A DNA stretch of 50,768 bases. Source: DASUHT01 sp038230835. GTDB taxonomy: Bacteria > Actinomycetota > Thermoleophilia > Gaiellales > JAICJC01. The stretch is from the NCBI GenBank assembly GCA_038230835.1, contig JBBRMM010000023.1, positions 1-50,768 of the forward strand. Reading direction: 5' to 3'. Made by a program: the position numbers and the translations under genes. The stretch's first letter is position 1. The number at the start of each line of letters is the position of its first letter. Shown here piece by piece: positions 1 through 9,017 of this stretch. The notes below the pieces were generated by a model that was not told the DNA's origin, searched no databases, and saw only the letters and a program-made list of their open reading frames with translations.

Positions 1-1
1 C

Positions 2-1501
2 CCCTGGTATCTGAACGACACCCACGACGGTTCCTGGGCAGGCTGGAGGATTCTCCCGTCCTACAACCCGGACGCGGACAACATCGCATCAGACTTCTGG
101 CCGCTGGGCGGCCCGTACTCGATCGCCGACCCGCGCACGCTCGACCGCCAGTTCGCCGAGATCAGACAGGCCGGCGCCGACGTGCTGGTGGAGAGTTGGG
201 ACGGTCCCGGCAGCGCCGAAGATCTCGCCACCCCGCTGATACTCGAGCGGGCCGCGGCCGCCGGCCTGCACGTCGCCTTCCAGTTGGAGCCGTACGACGG
301 CCGGTCTCCGGCCGCGCTGGCGTCGGACATCGCCTACCTGAACCAGAACTACGGGACGTCGCCCGCGTTCTTCCGCACCACCCGCCCGGGGTTGCACACC
401 GCCGGCCGCCCCGCCGGGCAGGGAGCCTTCTTCCTGTACGCGCCGGGCGAGAGCATGTGGCCGCGCTACTGCTCCGGATGCGACACCCAGGTCTCGGCAT
501 CGGCGTGGGCTCCGGCGGTGGATGCGGTGCACGCCTCCGCCGCGGGCGGAATCGTGATCGGCACCGGCAGCTACGGCCCCGCCGATCTGCGGTCGGCCCA
601 TCTGGACGGGGCGTACCTGTATGCCGTGCTGCCGACGACCGGCAACAACCCTTATCAGGTCGCCCGCCGCTGGGAGGTGACGATGCCCCCAACCGCGTGG
701 TACGTGCCGAGCGTGACGCCGGGGTTCGCGAACGACTGTGCCCAGGCGTCGACGTCGATCCACGTCCTGCGGAACGCCGGAGCGACGTACAGCGCACAGT
801 GGAACGCGATCTGGAGCGGCCCCGCACTGCACGACATCGCCGTCACCAGCTTCAACGAATGGCACGAGGGCACCCAGATCGAGCCGGCGGCCTATGGTCA
901 CCCATCCACCGGTACGTCGGCCGTGTGCGCCTCGACCACGGCCGACCGCTATCGCGACTACTCGACGGTGGGCGCCTACGGCTATCTGTACCGCACCAAC
1001 GCGTGGGTGCAACGGTTCGCCGCGGCACCGATCCCCGGCGTCTACGCGCTGCGGCGCGCGGTCGGTGACCAGTTGGGCGCGGTCAATCACGACCAGGGCC
1101 TGTCGCAGCTCGATTCGGCCGACGGCCTGTCGGTGGCGTCGAGCGAGATCGGCCGGCCGGCCCGCGCGGCTCTCGGCCCGTCCACCCGGCCGCGCTACCT
1201 GTACCTCGCGGTGGACAACCATTTCGCCTGGCGGCTGCCCCCAGGGCGGACAATGCGGGTGGCCGTGACGCTGCTCGACCACGGCGGCGGGAGCGTGAGG
1301 GTGGACTACGACAGCCGGGGTGGCGCGTTCACCGGCACGTCCTCGGTGCGCCTGACCGGCTCGGGCAACTGGCGCACGTTGACATTCACGCTCCCCAACG
1401 TGTATTTCGGCGACCGGGAGGACTCCGGCGCCGATCTGCGGATCGTGACTCCGGCGGGCCGGGCCACCTGGGTGTCCGCGGTCTCCGTGTCGCGCGGCTG
1501 A
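2..1501 (+). CDS. GH99-like glycoside hydrolase, 5' end missing
   Basis: This is the C-terminal 499 residues of a protein that enters the window in frame at base 2. The visible start, PWYLND followed by a Trp-rich loop and SDFWPLGGPYSIADP, resembles the first strand and loops of the GH99 (endo-alpha-1,2-mannosidase/mannanase) TIM barrel. At about residue 287 it has SFNEWHEGTQIEP; the two Glu three residues apart match the family's catalytic pair. The last 130 or so residues look like a beta-sandwich, perhaps a carbohydrate-binding or structural module. The signal peptide would lie outside the window. The family acts on alpha-mannosides; the substrate here cannot be read from sequence. The next gene starts 100 bp downstream on the same strand. 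Confidence 0.8.
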   Translation, partial: PWYLNDTHDGSWAGWRILPSYNPDADNIASDFWPLGGPYSIADPRTLDRQFAEIRQAGADVLVESWDGPGSAEDLATPLILERAAAAGLHVAFQLEPYDGRSPAALASDIAYLNQNYGTSPAFFRTTRPGLHTAGRPAGQGAFFLYAPGESMWPRYCSGCDTQVSASAWAPAVDAVHASAAGGIVIGTGSYGPADLRSAHLDGAYLYAVLPTTGNNPYQVARRWEVTMPPTAWYVPSVTPGFANDCAQASTSIHVLRNAGATYSAQWNAIWSGPALHDIAVTSFNEWHEGTQIEPAAYGHPSTGTSAVCASTTADRYRDYSTVGAYGYLYRTNAWVQRFAAAPIPGVYALRRAVGDQLGAVNHDQGLSQLDSADGLSVASSEIGRPARAALGPSTRPRYLYLAVDNHFAWRLPPGRTMRVAVTLLDHGGGSVRVDYDSRGGAFTGTSSVRLTGSGNWRTLTFTLPNVYFGDREDSGADLRIVTPAGRATWVSAVSVSRG

Positions 1502-1601
1502 GGCTCGCAAATGGCCGCCGTACGATTTTCGAGAAGGGAAACGTGCTGCCCGTGTCCAACTGTTTCCACACCATGCCACGGCGATCCAGGGAGGGTGACC
1601 G

Positions 1602-1850
1602 ATGCACGACGAATTCCTCTACGTCCAGGTCCGGTTCGGAGGCTCCGACCGCCGAGCGTGGGTCACGCTCGCCTGCGAGAGCACCCCGGAGGCCGCCCGC
1701 AAGCGGGCTGCGGCCCTGTATGCGGGAGCGCTGACCGCGAGCGGCGAGTATCCGGTGGGCGTGCGCATCGTCGGCGCTCCGATGGTCGCCCCCGACGAAC
1801 TCGACGCACTGCACTGCTCACGTGAGCTCGCCCTGGAGATGGCCGTCTAG
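1602..1850 (+). CDS. Small conserved-looking hypothetical protein, 82 aa
   Basis: I do not recognise the family. The ATG at 1602 is preceded by a strong GGGAGGG Shine-Dalgarno site about 8 nt upstream, which is the main support for a real gene. The product is soluble and acidic, with no signal peptide or membrane segment, and reads like an alpha/beta fold with an Ala-rich helix in the middle. Its last 33 bases overlap the end of the convergent MFS gene, so the two transcripts would be complementary at their 3' ends. Confidence 0.6.
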   Translation: MHDEFLYVQVRFGGSDRRAWVTLACESTPEAARKRAAALYAGALTASGEYPVGVRIVGAPMVAPDELDALHCSRELALEMAV

Positions 1851-2978
1851 GACTGCGAACCGGAGCACCAGGGCCGCCACCAGCCCCGCCACGGACACCC
1901 CGACACAGACCCCTACAACCGCCGCCCACCCGCGATCCAACTCGAGCCCCGGCAGGTATGCCCCGACGCCGCCGAGCAGGTAGTAGACCGTCAGGTGGAC
2001 GCTGGTCGCGGCACCCCGATCGTGCGAGACGAGCCGCGGAATCAGCAGCTGGCACGTGGTGACGGTGCAGAACATTCCAAACGCCATCAACCCGAGCCCG
2101 AGCACCACAACCCCCAGCCGGTCTACCAGCGTCAACACGGCACCGGCAGCCACCGACACCGAGAGCAGCGGGAGCAGCCGCTGCGGTCCCAGCCGATGGG
2201 CGAGATGGCCCACCGCCGGCGTCAGCACGCCCACGAGCCACACGCCGTAGACGAGGCCCGCCCGGGCGAGTGTGAGATGGAAGGGCACGCCGGTCAGCCG
2301 GTGCGTGGCGTAGGTGAACACGCCGACGAAGGCGAAGAATGCCGCGCCGGCGCACACCGCGTTGGTGAGCAGGAGCCGGTTCCGCAGGTGCAGCAGCGTC
2401 CCGCCGCCTCCCGAGGGGCGTCCACTCGGCGGCGCATCGCGCGGCAGCCAGGCCCACATTGCGGCGGCTCCGGTCACGGTCAGCAGCGTCAGCGAGGCCA
2501 GCCCCACCCGCCACCCGGCGACATCCGCGACGAGCGCCGTGCCCACGCGCCCGACCAGACCCCCGACGACCAGCGACGACGTGTAGGCCCCCATCGCGGC
2601 ACCCGCCCCGCTCCCCCGGAAGCGCTCGCTCACGTACGGCACCGCGACCACCAGCAGGCCGGGCATCAGCACCCCCTGGGCGAGTCGAAGCGCCAGGAAC
2701 ACCGGCAGATCGGGTGACAGCGGCAGTGCTGCCGTCGGCAGCACGATCAACGCCGCCGAGGCCACCATCACCCGCGCCCGGCCGATCCGGTCGGAGAGCG
2801 GCCCGTGCACCCACCCGGCCACGGCCACGCCGACCACCACGACCGTGATCGACAGGCCGGCCGCCGCAGGTGAGCACCTCAGACCACGCTCCACCTCGGG
2901 CAGGATCGCCTGCGTCGAATACATCGTCGCGAACATCGCCGACGAGCCGGCGAACAGCGCCAGCGACCCTCGGGTCAT
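1818..2978 (-). CDS. MFS transporter (drug/sugar efflux type)
   Basis: The 386-residue polytopic membrane protein has the usual MFS layout of about twelve helices. The conserved loop between helices 2 and 3 is GPLSDRIGRARVM (residues 59-71). The extended N-terminal half, with MFATMYSTQAILPEV near the start, resembles the YnfM/arabinose-efflux branch. The substrate is unknown. Its ATG overlaps the stop of the upstream RNase D gene by four bases, so the two are probably co-transcribed and translationally coupled. The 3' end runs into the convergent 82-residue ORF. Confidence 0.85.
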   Translation of the reverse strand: MTRGSLALFAGSSAMFATMYSTQAILPEVERGLRCSPAAAGLSITVVVVGVAVAGWVHGPLSDRIGRARVMVASAALIVLPTAALPLSPDLPVFLALRLAQGVLMPGLLVVAVPYVSERFRGSGAGAAMGAYTSSLVVGGLVGRVGTALVADVAGWRVGLASLTLLTVTGAAAMWAWLPRDAPPSGRPSGGGGTLLHLRNRLLLTNAVCAGAAFFAFVGVFTYATHRLTGVPFHLTLARAGLVYGVWLVGVLTPAVGHLAHRLGPQRLLPLLSVSVAAGAVLTLVDRLGVVVLGLGLMAFGMFCTVTTCQLLIPRLVSHDRGAATSVHLTVYYLLGGVGAYLPGLELDRGWAAVVGVCVGVSVAGLVAALVLRFAVLDGHLQGELT

Positions 2979-4138
2979 CGCGGGGCGTGAGCGACGTGCG
3001 GCGCGGCGGGCAGCACGTGCAGCGCGACCTCGCCCCGCAGCAGCGCCATCAGACCATCCCCCGCCAACTCTCTGCGCCAGCCGTGCAGCAGCGGGTGATC
3101 GCGCCCGTCGTCGCGGGCGGCGTGCACGATCAGCGACTCCAGGTCGGCCCGCGTCGCGACCAACTCCGAGGCAATGCCGGCGTCGGCACAGCTCGCCTGG
3201 AGCACCGAGCTGGCCAGTGGCAGCACCACCTTGATCCGGCGCCGGAGCTCGCCTGACACCTCAGCGTCGTCGGAGCGTGGCGGCTCGCCGGCTCCGGCCA
3301 CCGCCTGCAGCAGCCCGTCGAGTTGGGCGCCGCGACGAAGCTGCAGGCCACGGATGCTCGCCGCCTCGGCGGGCCCGGGAGGGCGCCGCCGCGCGACCTC
3401 GACCAGCGTCGCGTCCTTGACCAGCCATGCAGCCGGAATGTCACGGGCGCGGGCCTCCCGCTCCCTCCAGGCTGCCGCGGCCACGAGCGCGCCGAGCTGC
3501 TCGCCGCGCAGCTTGCCGCGGCCGGCCACACGCCGCCACGCCTCGTCGGGATCCTGCACAAGGCTGGCCTGCGGCCCGTAGCGTTCGTCCAACTCCTGCT
3601 CCAGCCAGCCCATCCGGCCCTGCTCCCGGAGCCGGGCGACGAGCGCGTCGGCCGCGGCCAGCAGATGGCGGACGTCGTCCGCGGCGTACTCGACCTGCGT
3701 GGCGGTCAGCGGCCGGCGCTGCCAGTCGGTGAAACCCTCGTCGTGATGCAGGCGGATTCCAAGGCCGGCGTCCAGCAGACGCTCGAGCGAGAGCGAACCA
3801 CCGAGCCCGGCGAAACCGCCCGCCAACTGCGTGTCGAAGACGCGCACCGGCCGCACCGAATGATGGAGGACGAAGGCGGCCAGATCACCCGACGGGGCGT
3901 GCATCACCTTCTCCACCCCGGCGTCGGCCATCACTGCCGCCACCGCTTCGGCCGGAGCCCCGGCCAGAGGATCGACGACGGCCAACCGCTCCGCGGTCGC
4001 GATCTGGATCAGGCACAGCGCCGGCGCATACGTGCGCTCCCAGACGAATTCCGTGTCGACTGCGCATCGGCGCTCAGCCGTGGCGTCGCGCAGCAGCGAG
4101 TCCAGCTCGCCCGGGGTGGTGATCTGCTCGATCGGCAT
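2975..4138 (-). CDS. rnd: Ribonuclease D
   Basis: This is a 387-residue 3'-5' exoribonuclease of the DEDD family, which trims tRNA and other stable RNA precursors. The three exonuclease motifs are visible: VDTEFVWER near residue 25 (Asp-x-Glu), the HAPSGDLAAF Asp near residue 80, and YAADDVRHL near residue 155. An HRDC domain follows in the C-terminal half. I chose the ATG at 4138 because the open frame further upstream reads through the divergent nfeD gene and gives low-complexity protein. There is no Shine-Dalgarno site, but TACAGT ends 8 nt before the ATG, which fits a near-leaderless mRNA. The MFS gene follows with a 4-bp overlap. Confidence 0.9.
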   Translation of the reverse strand: MPIEQITTPGELDSLLRDATAERRCAVDTEFVWERTYAPALCLIQIATAERLAVVDPLAGAPAEAVAAVMADAGVEKVMHAPSGDLAAFVLHHSVRPVRVFDTQLAGGFAGLGGSLSLERLLDAGLGIRLHHDEGFTDWQRRPLTATQVEYAADDVRHLLAAADALVARLREQGRMGWLEQELDERYGPQASLVQDPDEAWRRVAGRGKLRGEQLGALVAAAAWREREARARDIPAAWLVKDATLVEVARRRPPGPAEAASIRGLQLRRGAQLDGLLQAVAGAGEPPRSDDAEVSGELRRRIKVVLPLASSVLQASCADAGIASELVATRADLESLIVHAARDDGRDHPLLHGWRRELAGDGLMALLRGEVALHVLPAAPHVAHAPR

Positions 4139-4146
4139 CGTTGCTG

Positions 4147-4166
4147 ACTGTATCGCGCAGTATGCT
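4147..4166. promoter_or_regulatory. Divergent -10 hexamers for rnd and the NfeD gene
   Basis: Only 37 bp separate the two divergent starts. TACAGT on the minus strand (4152 to 4147) lies 8 nt before the rnd ATG. TATGCT on the plus strand (4161-4166) lies 9 nt before the nfeD ATG. Neither has a convincing -35 box. If both are used, transcripts would start within about three bases of the start codons. Confidence 0.45.
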
Positions 4167-4175
4167 GACAACGGT

Positions 4176-4652
4176 ATGGACCCATGGCTGATCTGGATCA
4201 TCGTCGCGGTCGCCCTGCTGGTCGCCGAGGCGACGACGACCGCATTCGTGGCCGTGTACTTCGGCGTCGCGGCCGCCGTTGCAGCCGCGCTGGCCGCCGC
4301 CGGCCTTCCGGTGGCGCTCCAGGTGGTCGCATTCGCGGGTGTCTCGTTCGGAGGGCTGGCGCTGACCCGACCCGCGCTCAAGCGTCTGGCCGTGACCGGC
4401 CCCAACCTCCGCACGGGGGTCGAGGCGATGCGCGGGCGCAAGGGGATGGTGACGAAGGCCATCGCGGAGCTCGAGCCGGGTCAGGTGAAGATCGACGGCG
4501 AGACGTGGAGCGCCCGCAGCTACTTCGACGGCGAGCCGATCGCGGCCGGGACCAGGGTCGAGGTCGTCGAGGTAAAGGGGGTGACGGCGTTGGTGATCCC
4601 CGCACCGTCTCCAAACGAACTGACCGAACAAGGAGCGTCCAACGGTGATTGA
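4176..4652 (+). CDS. NfeD-family membrane protein
   Basis: The 158-residue protein has three closely spaced hydrophobic segments (about residues 5-60), followed by a C-terminal OB-fold domain (about residues 80-145) with the typical MRGRKGMVTKAIAELEPGQV and VEVVEVKGVTALVIP strands. This is the short NfeD type that pairs with SPFH/stomatin proteins in membrane microdomains. The ATG at 4176 was chosen because the protein is clean from MDPWLIW onward. The gene overlaps the SPFH gene by 8 bp, the usual two-gene operon. TATGCT lies 9 nt upstream of the start and no Shine-Dalgarno site is seen. Confidence 0.85.
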   Translation: MDPWLIWIIVAVALLVAEATTTAFVAVYFGVAAAVAAALAAAGLPVALQVVAFAGVSFGGLALTRPALKRLAVTGPNLRTGVEAMRGRKGMVTKAIAELEPGQVKIDGETWSARSYFDGEPIAAGTRVEVVEVKGVTALVIPAPSPNELTEQGASNGD

Positions 4653-5637
4653 ACTGATCGCACTCCTGGCCGTGGTGATCGTCGCCATGGTGAGCATGGG
4701 GCTGTATGTGCGGGTGGTGCGCCAGAGCTACACCGGCATCGTCGAGCGCCTCGGGCGCTACCAGCGCACCCTTCAACCCGGCGTGCACGTGCTCGTCCCG
4801 ATCCTCGACCGGCTCCGAGTGGTGGTGGACATGAAGGAGACCGTGCAGCCGTTCGCTCCGCAGCCGGTGATCACCCAGGACAACGTCACCATCGGCATCG
4901 ACACGGTCGTCTACTACCAGGTCACCGACGCCGTCAAGGCCACCTACGAGGTGGCCAACGTGCTGGTCGCGATGGAGCAGTTGACGATCACCACGCTGCG
5001 AAACGTGGTCGGCGCGATGACGCTCGAAGAGACCCTCACCAGCCGCGACCAGATCAACTCGCAGCTGCGCTCGGTGCTCGACGAGGCGACCGAGAAGTGG
5101 GGCGTGCGGGTCACCCGGGTGGAGCTGAAGTCGATCGACCCACCGCGGACGATCCAGGAGGCGATGGAGCAGCAGATGCGCGCCGACCGCGCCAAGCGGG
5201 CGACCGTCCTGCAGGCCGAAGGCGAGAAGCAGTCGGCCATCCTGCGCGCCGAGGGCCTGCGCCAGGCCGCGATCCTCAACGCCGAGGCCGACCAGAAGTC
5301 GAACGTGCTGCGCGCCGAAGGCGACCGCCAGGCGCGCGCCCTGCGCGCCCAGGGCGAGGCTGAGGCACTGTCCAAGATCTTCGAGATGGTCGCCCAGGTC
5401 GGCATCGACCCCGCCGACATGCTCGGCTACAAGTACCTCGAGGCGCTGCCGGCGGTGGCGGCCGGGGATGCCAACAAGCTGCTGCTGCTGCCGACCGGCG
5501 CGGCCCAGGCGATGGGTGCCGTGGCCGGCCTGGGAGCAGCCTTCACGCAGGGGACCGCCGCGACCCCCAGAGCCGCCAGGCCGGCGACCGCCAAGCCCGG
5601 TCCGCAGCCGCCTCCGACCGATGAGGCGCAGAGCTGA
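4645..5637 (+). CDS. SPFH/band 7 (stomatin-like) protein
   Basis: The 330-residue protein has one N-terminal membrane helix (about 2-25), an SPFH/prohibitin domain (about 28-185; PGVHVLVPILDR and VVDMKETVQPF are typical), and a long Ala/Glu-rich coiled coil (about 180-245) built on repeats of the AEGEKQSAIL type. The family oligomerises in membrane microdomains and is linked to protease control and membrane fluidity. The start is GTG with AAGGAG about 10 nt upstream, inside the end of the NfeD gene. The nfeD-SPFH pairing supports the call. The last 45 residues are Pro/Ala-rich and probably disordered. Confidence 0.92.
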   Translation: MIELIALLAVVIVAMVSMGLYVRVVRQSYTGIVERLGRYQRTLQPGVHVLVPILDRLRVVVDMKETVQPFAPQPVITQDNVTIGIDTVVYYQVTDAVKATYEVANVLVAMEQLTITTLRNVVGAMTLEETLTSRDQINSQLRSVLDEATEKWGVRVTRVELKSIDPPRTIQEAMEQQMRADRAKRATVLQAEGEKQSAILRAEGLRQAAILNAEADQKSNVLRAEGDRQARALRAQGEAEALSKIFEMVAQVGIDPADMLGYKYLEALPAVAAGDANKLLLLPTGAAQAMGAVAGLGAAFTQGTAATPRAARPATAKPGPQPPPTDEAQS

Positions 5638-5648
5638 CGGTCGGCTTG

Positions 5649-5654
5649 TAGAAT
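5649..5654 (+). promoter_or_regulatory. -10 hexamer (TAGAAT) for the first oxidase operon
   Basis: TAGAAT ends 10 nt before the GTG of the CoxII gene in a 27-bp gap with no Shine-Dalgarno site. No -35 box is visible. It is one of many similar hexamer-start spacings in this window. Confidence 0.4.
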
Positions 5655-5664
5655 CCCGCCGCCC

Positions 5665-6399
5665 GTGTACGTCCGCCCCCGACGACAGCTCCGTGGAGCC
5701 GCCACCCTGCTGCTTGCGGCCGGCCTGCTCCTCGTCACTACGGTCCCGGCGCTGGCCGACACGGCGACGCCGAACAACCCGGCGGCCACGAACGCCGCCG
5801 CGATCGACACGCTGTGGCGGGCGGTGCTGGGTGTCACCGTAACGATCTTCGTGCTGGTCGGAGGCTGGCTGCTGTACACGTCCATCCGGTTCAGAGAGCG
5901 GCCGGGTGACAGCTCGGAACCGCCGCAGGTGCACGGCTCGACGCGGCTGGAGATCGGCTGGACGGTGGTGCCGGTACTGATCCTGATCGGGCTGGCCGGG
6001 TATGTCGCCTACAAACTGCCGGCGGCGGAGAACATCTCGTCGAGCGCGAATGCGATCAGGGTGCACGTGACCGCCCAGCAGTTCTCGTTCTCCTATACCT
6101 ACGAGGCGACCCGCAAGCCGCCGCCGGGGAGCGCGTTGGTCGTTCCCGTGGACGTGCCCGTCGTGATCGACCTCACCACCAAGGACGTGAACCATGATTG
6201 GTGGGTGCCGGCGCTTGCGCCCAAGGTCGACGCTATCCCTGGTCAGACCAATCACACGGGCTTCACCGCCACCCGCACCGGCACCTTCACCGGACAGTGC
6301 GCCGAGTTCTGCGGGCCCGGCCACGCGGGGATGACGATCACCGTCCAGGTCGTGTCCACGGCTGCCTGGAACTCGAAATACGGGAGCCTGCACAACTGA
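5665..6399 (+). CDS. ctaC: Cytochrome c oxidase subunit II (no haem domain)
   Basis: This 244-residue CuA-carrying subunit passes electrons from cytochrome c to subunit I. It has an N-terminal signal or first helix (about 9-32), two membrane helices (about 50-72 and 95-115), and an outward cupredoxin domain. The CuA ligands are seen in CAEFCGPGHAGM (Cys212, Cys216, His220, Met223), with the fourth, a His in VNHDWWVPAL, earlier. Unlike the second ctaC of this window it has no C-terminal cytochrome c domain. The GTG start is the first in frame after the putative promoter. Its stop overlaps the ctaD ATG by one base. Confidence 0.93.
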   Translation: MYVRPRRQLRGAATLLLAAGLLLVTTVPALADTATPNNPAATNAAAIDTLWRAVLGVTVTIFVLVGGWLLYTSIRFRERPGDSSEPPQVHGSTRLEIGWTVVPVLILIGLAGYVAYKLPAAENISSSANAIRVHVTAQQFSFSYTYEATRKPPPGSALVVPVDVPVVIDLTTKDVNHDWWVPALAPKVDAIPGQTNHTGFTATRTGTFTGQCAEFCGPGHAGMTITVQVVSTAAWNSKYGSLHN

Positions 6400-8051
6400 T
6401 GGCGACCGAGGCGTACCCGGCACCGCACGGCGCCGCCGCAAGCCGGCCCTCCACCGGCCTGTGGTCGTGGATCAGCACCGTCGATCACAAGCGGATCGGC
6501 ATCCTCTACCTGCTGACCACGTTCTTCTTCTTCCTGGTCGGCGGCGTCTTTGCGCTGGTCATCCGACTCCAGCTCGAAAGCCCGGGGAACACCCTGGTCT
6601 CGGCCGAGCAGTACGACCAGATCATGACCATGCACGGGACGACGATGATCTTCCTCTTCGTGGTGCCCGTGATGGCCGCGTTCGGCAACTACCTGGTGCC
6701 GCTCCAGATCGGCGCCCGCGACATGGCGTTCCCGCGCCTGAACGCGCTCTCGTACTGGTTGCTCCTGTTCGGCGGCATCGTCATGTACTCGAGCTTCGTC
6801 TGGGGCGGTGGCCCGGCGGACGCCGGCTGGACGAGCTACCCGCCGCTCTCGGAACTCGCGCCCGGCCACGGCCAGGATCTGTGGATCGTCGGTCTGCACA
6901 TCCTCGGCATCTCGTCGTTGATCGGCGCCGTCAACTTCATCTGCACGATCCACAACATGCGCGCGCCGGGGATGCGGCTGTCGCGGTTGCCGTTGTTCAC
7001 CTGGACGATCGACATCTACTCGATCATGATCCTGGCCGCCGGGCCGGTGCTGGCCGCGGCTCTCACCATGCTGCTGCTCGATCGCAACTACGGCACACAT
7101 TTCTACCAAGCGGCACACAACGGCAACGTGCTGCTCTACCAGCACCTGTTCTGGTTCTACTCCCACCCCGTCGTGTACGTGATGGCACTGCCCGGATTCG
7201 GAATGATCTCCGAGATCCTGCCGGTGTTCTCGCGCAAGCCCCTGTTCGGCTACAAGGCGCTTGTCTACTCGACGGTCGCGATCGCCTTCCTGGGCTTCCT
7301 GGTGTGGGGTCACCACATGTTCGCAGTCGGCTTCTCGGAGCCGCTCCAGTGGTGGTTCATGCTGGCCTCGATGGCGATCGCCGTGCCCACCGGGGTCAAG
7401 ATCTTCAACTGGATCGGCACCATGTGGATGGGCAGGCTGCGCTTCGAGCCGCCGATGCTGTTCGCGGTCGGCTTCATCGGCCTGTTCCTGATCGGAGGCC
7501 TGTCGGGGATCATGCTCGCGGTCTACCCGATCGACCAGTACGTCACCGACAGCTACTTCGTGGTCGCCCACTTCCACTACGTGCTGGGCACGGTGCCGGT
7601 GTTCGCGGTGATGGGCGGCCTGCACTTCTGGTACCCCAAGATGACCGGCCGGATGCTCGACCGGAGCCTGGCGATCAAGAGCTTCTGGACGATGTTCATC
7701 GGCTTCAACCTGACGTTCTTCCCCATGCACGGCGCAGGTCTGTCGGGGATGCCGCGGCGAGTGGTGACGTACACCAACCATGACTTCACGATCTACAACC
7801 AGCTCTCGACGCTGGGCTCGATGGTACTCGGAGCCGGCGTGCTGATGGTGATCTGGAACTGCCTCTCGTCACTTCGCCACGGCCGCGTGGCGCCCGCAGA
7901 TCCGTGGGGCGGTTACAGCCTCGAGTGGTACACCTCGTCGCCACCTCCCGCCCACAACTTCGACGACCTGCCGCCGATCCACAGCGAGCGCCCGGTCTAC
8001 GATCTGCGCCGCGCGGCGGCTGCGGCGGCACAGGCACCGCCGGAGGGGTAG
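6399..8051 (+). CDS. ctaD: Cytochrome c oxidase subunit I (A2 type)
   Basis: The 550-residue catalytic subunit of a haem-copper oxygen reductase has about twelve membrane helices. The CuB/haem a3 helix reads YSHPVVYVMALPG (Tyr254, Ser255, His256, Tyr260). The Glu of the classic GHPEVY motif is replaced, so this is the A2 subclass in which the Tyr-Ser pair serves the D channel. His256 and Tyr260 would form the cross-linked pair. The start MATEAYP at 6399 overlaps the ctaC stop; the open frame extends upstream only as a shadow of ctaC. No subunit III gene follows; ctaA and two very small membrane proteins come instead. Confidence 0.95.
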   Translation: MATEAYPAPHGAAASRPSTGLWSWISTVDHKRIGILYLLTTFFFFLVGGVFALVIRLQLESPGNTLVSAEQYDQIMTMHGTTMIFLFVVPVMAAFGNYLVPLQIGARDMAFPRLNALSYWLLLFGGIVMYSSFVWGGGPADAGWTSYPPLSELAPGHGQDLWIVGLHILGISSLIGAVNFICTIHNMRAPGMRLSRLPLFTWTIDIYSIMILAAGPVLAAALTMLLLDRNYGTHFYQAAHNGNVLLYQHLFWFYSHPVVYVMALPGFGMISEILPVFSRKPLFGYKALVYSTVAIAFLGFLVWGHHMFAVGFSEPLQWWFMLASMAIAVPTGVKIFNWIGTMWMGRLRFEPPMLFAVGFIGLFLIGGLSGIMLAVYPIDQYVTDSYFVVAHFHYVLGTVPVFAVMGGLHFWYPKMTGRMLDRSLAIKSFWTMFIGFNLTFFPMHGAGLSGMPRRVVTYTNHDFTIYNQLSTLGSMVLGAGVLMVIWNCLSSLRHGRVAPADPWGGYSLEWYTSSPPPAHNFDDLPPIHSERPVYDLRRAAAAAAQAPPEG

Positions 8052-8052
8052 C

Positions 8053-9006
8053 GTGGCGAGACGCAGGCTGGCGGGGCTGGCAGCCGCGATCACGGCGCTT
8101 GCATGGGGGCTGACGGTGGTCGGCGCGTACGTGCGGGTGTCCGAGTCGGGGCTGGGCTGCCCGGACTGGCCGGCCTGCCACGGCCAGGCAGTGGTCGGCG
8201 GCAACCACGCTCTGATCGAGGAGGTGCACCGGTGGGTGGCGACGGTGCTGACGATCTCGCTGATTGCGCTGGCGTTGCTGGTGCTGCGCCGCTTCCGCGC
8301 CGAGCGCCGGCTGGCGGTGCCGATCTACGTGGCGCTCGCGGTGCTGGCGCTTCAGGTGGTATTGGGCGGCATCACCGTCCTGCTCAAGAACGTGTCGTGG
8401 ACGGTGGTCGCGCACTACGGCGCGGCATCGGCGCTGACCGCCTCGATCGCACTGGTCACGGTGCGGCTGTGGCTCGGCCCGTCCCAGCCTTCGCCGTCTG
8501 ATCGCTACACACGGCTCGTGACCTGGCTCTTCGGCGTCACTTACGGCCTCCTGCTGGCGGGGGCGACGGTGGCCAACACGGACTCCCACACCTCGTGCGG
8601 GACCGGGTTCCCGCTCTGCAACGGCACCCTGGCCCCCGGCCTCGACCATCACGTCGTGATCAACATGCTGCACCGTACGTGGGCCGGGGCGGCGCTCGTG
8701 CTCGCCATCTACGTCGCCCACCAGACTCACCGCCTCCGCCCAGGCGTCCGCATACTCGAAGTGGCAGCTCGCGCCGTCGCCGGCCTGTTCGTCGTCCAGG
8801 CCGGACTGGGCGTGGTGGTGCTGGCGGCCGGTGGGAACCACACGATCGAAGTCGCCCACTCGGGCACCGCGTCGCTGACCTGGCTCGCGGTGGCGGTGCT
8901 GATGTGGATCACGCGCACCGTGCCGGTCGCGGCGGGTGTCCGCGAGCCCGCACCCGCCACCCACCAACCGCACGCGATGCACGCACCCGCGGCCGAGCCG
9001 CAGTAG
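8053..9006 (+). CDS. ctaA: Haem A synthase (COX15/CtaA)
   Basis: The 317-residue protein has about eight membrane helices and converts haem O to haem A for the neighbouring oxidases. Conserved haem-ligand His residues sit in HRWVATVLT, HYGAASA, HRTWAGAALV and the final HSGTASLTW helix. External Cys pairs are present in CPDWPACHG and SCGTGFPLC, as in actinobacterial and Bacillus-type enzymes. The GTG at 8053 follows the ctaD stop by one base and has GGAGG about 5 nt upstream within the ctaD end. Its place directly after ctaD supports co-production of enzyme and cofactor. No ctaB (haem O synthase) is in the window. Confidence 0.93.
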   Translation: MARRRLAGLAAAITALAWGLTVVGAYVRVSESGLGCPDWPACHGQAVVGGNHALIEEVHRWVATVLTISLIALALLVLRRFRAERRLAVPIYVALAVLALQVVLGGITVLLKNVSWTVVAHYGAASALTASIALVTVRLWLGPSQPSPSDRYTRLVTWLFGVTYGLLLAGATVANTDSHTSCGTGFPLCNGTLAPGLDHHVVINMLHRTWAGAALVLAIYVAHQTHRLRPGVRILEVAARAVAGLFVVQAGLGVVVLAAGGNHTIEVAHSGTASLTWLAVAVLMWITRTVPVAAGVREPAPATHQPHAMHAPAAEPQ

Positions 9007-9017
9007 AATCGACGACC

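Noticed and set aside
5200..5360. Repeated GCGCGCCGAGGGC-like units in the SPFH gene
   Set aside because: They follow the heptad repeats of the encoded coiled coil and are not a DNA repeat array.
4378..6441. A 687-codon minus-strand frame across the SPFH and ctaC genes
   Set aside because: It is His/Arg/Gly-rich with no fold, and lies opposite two clear genes.
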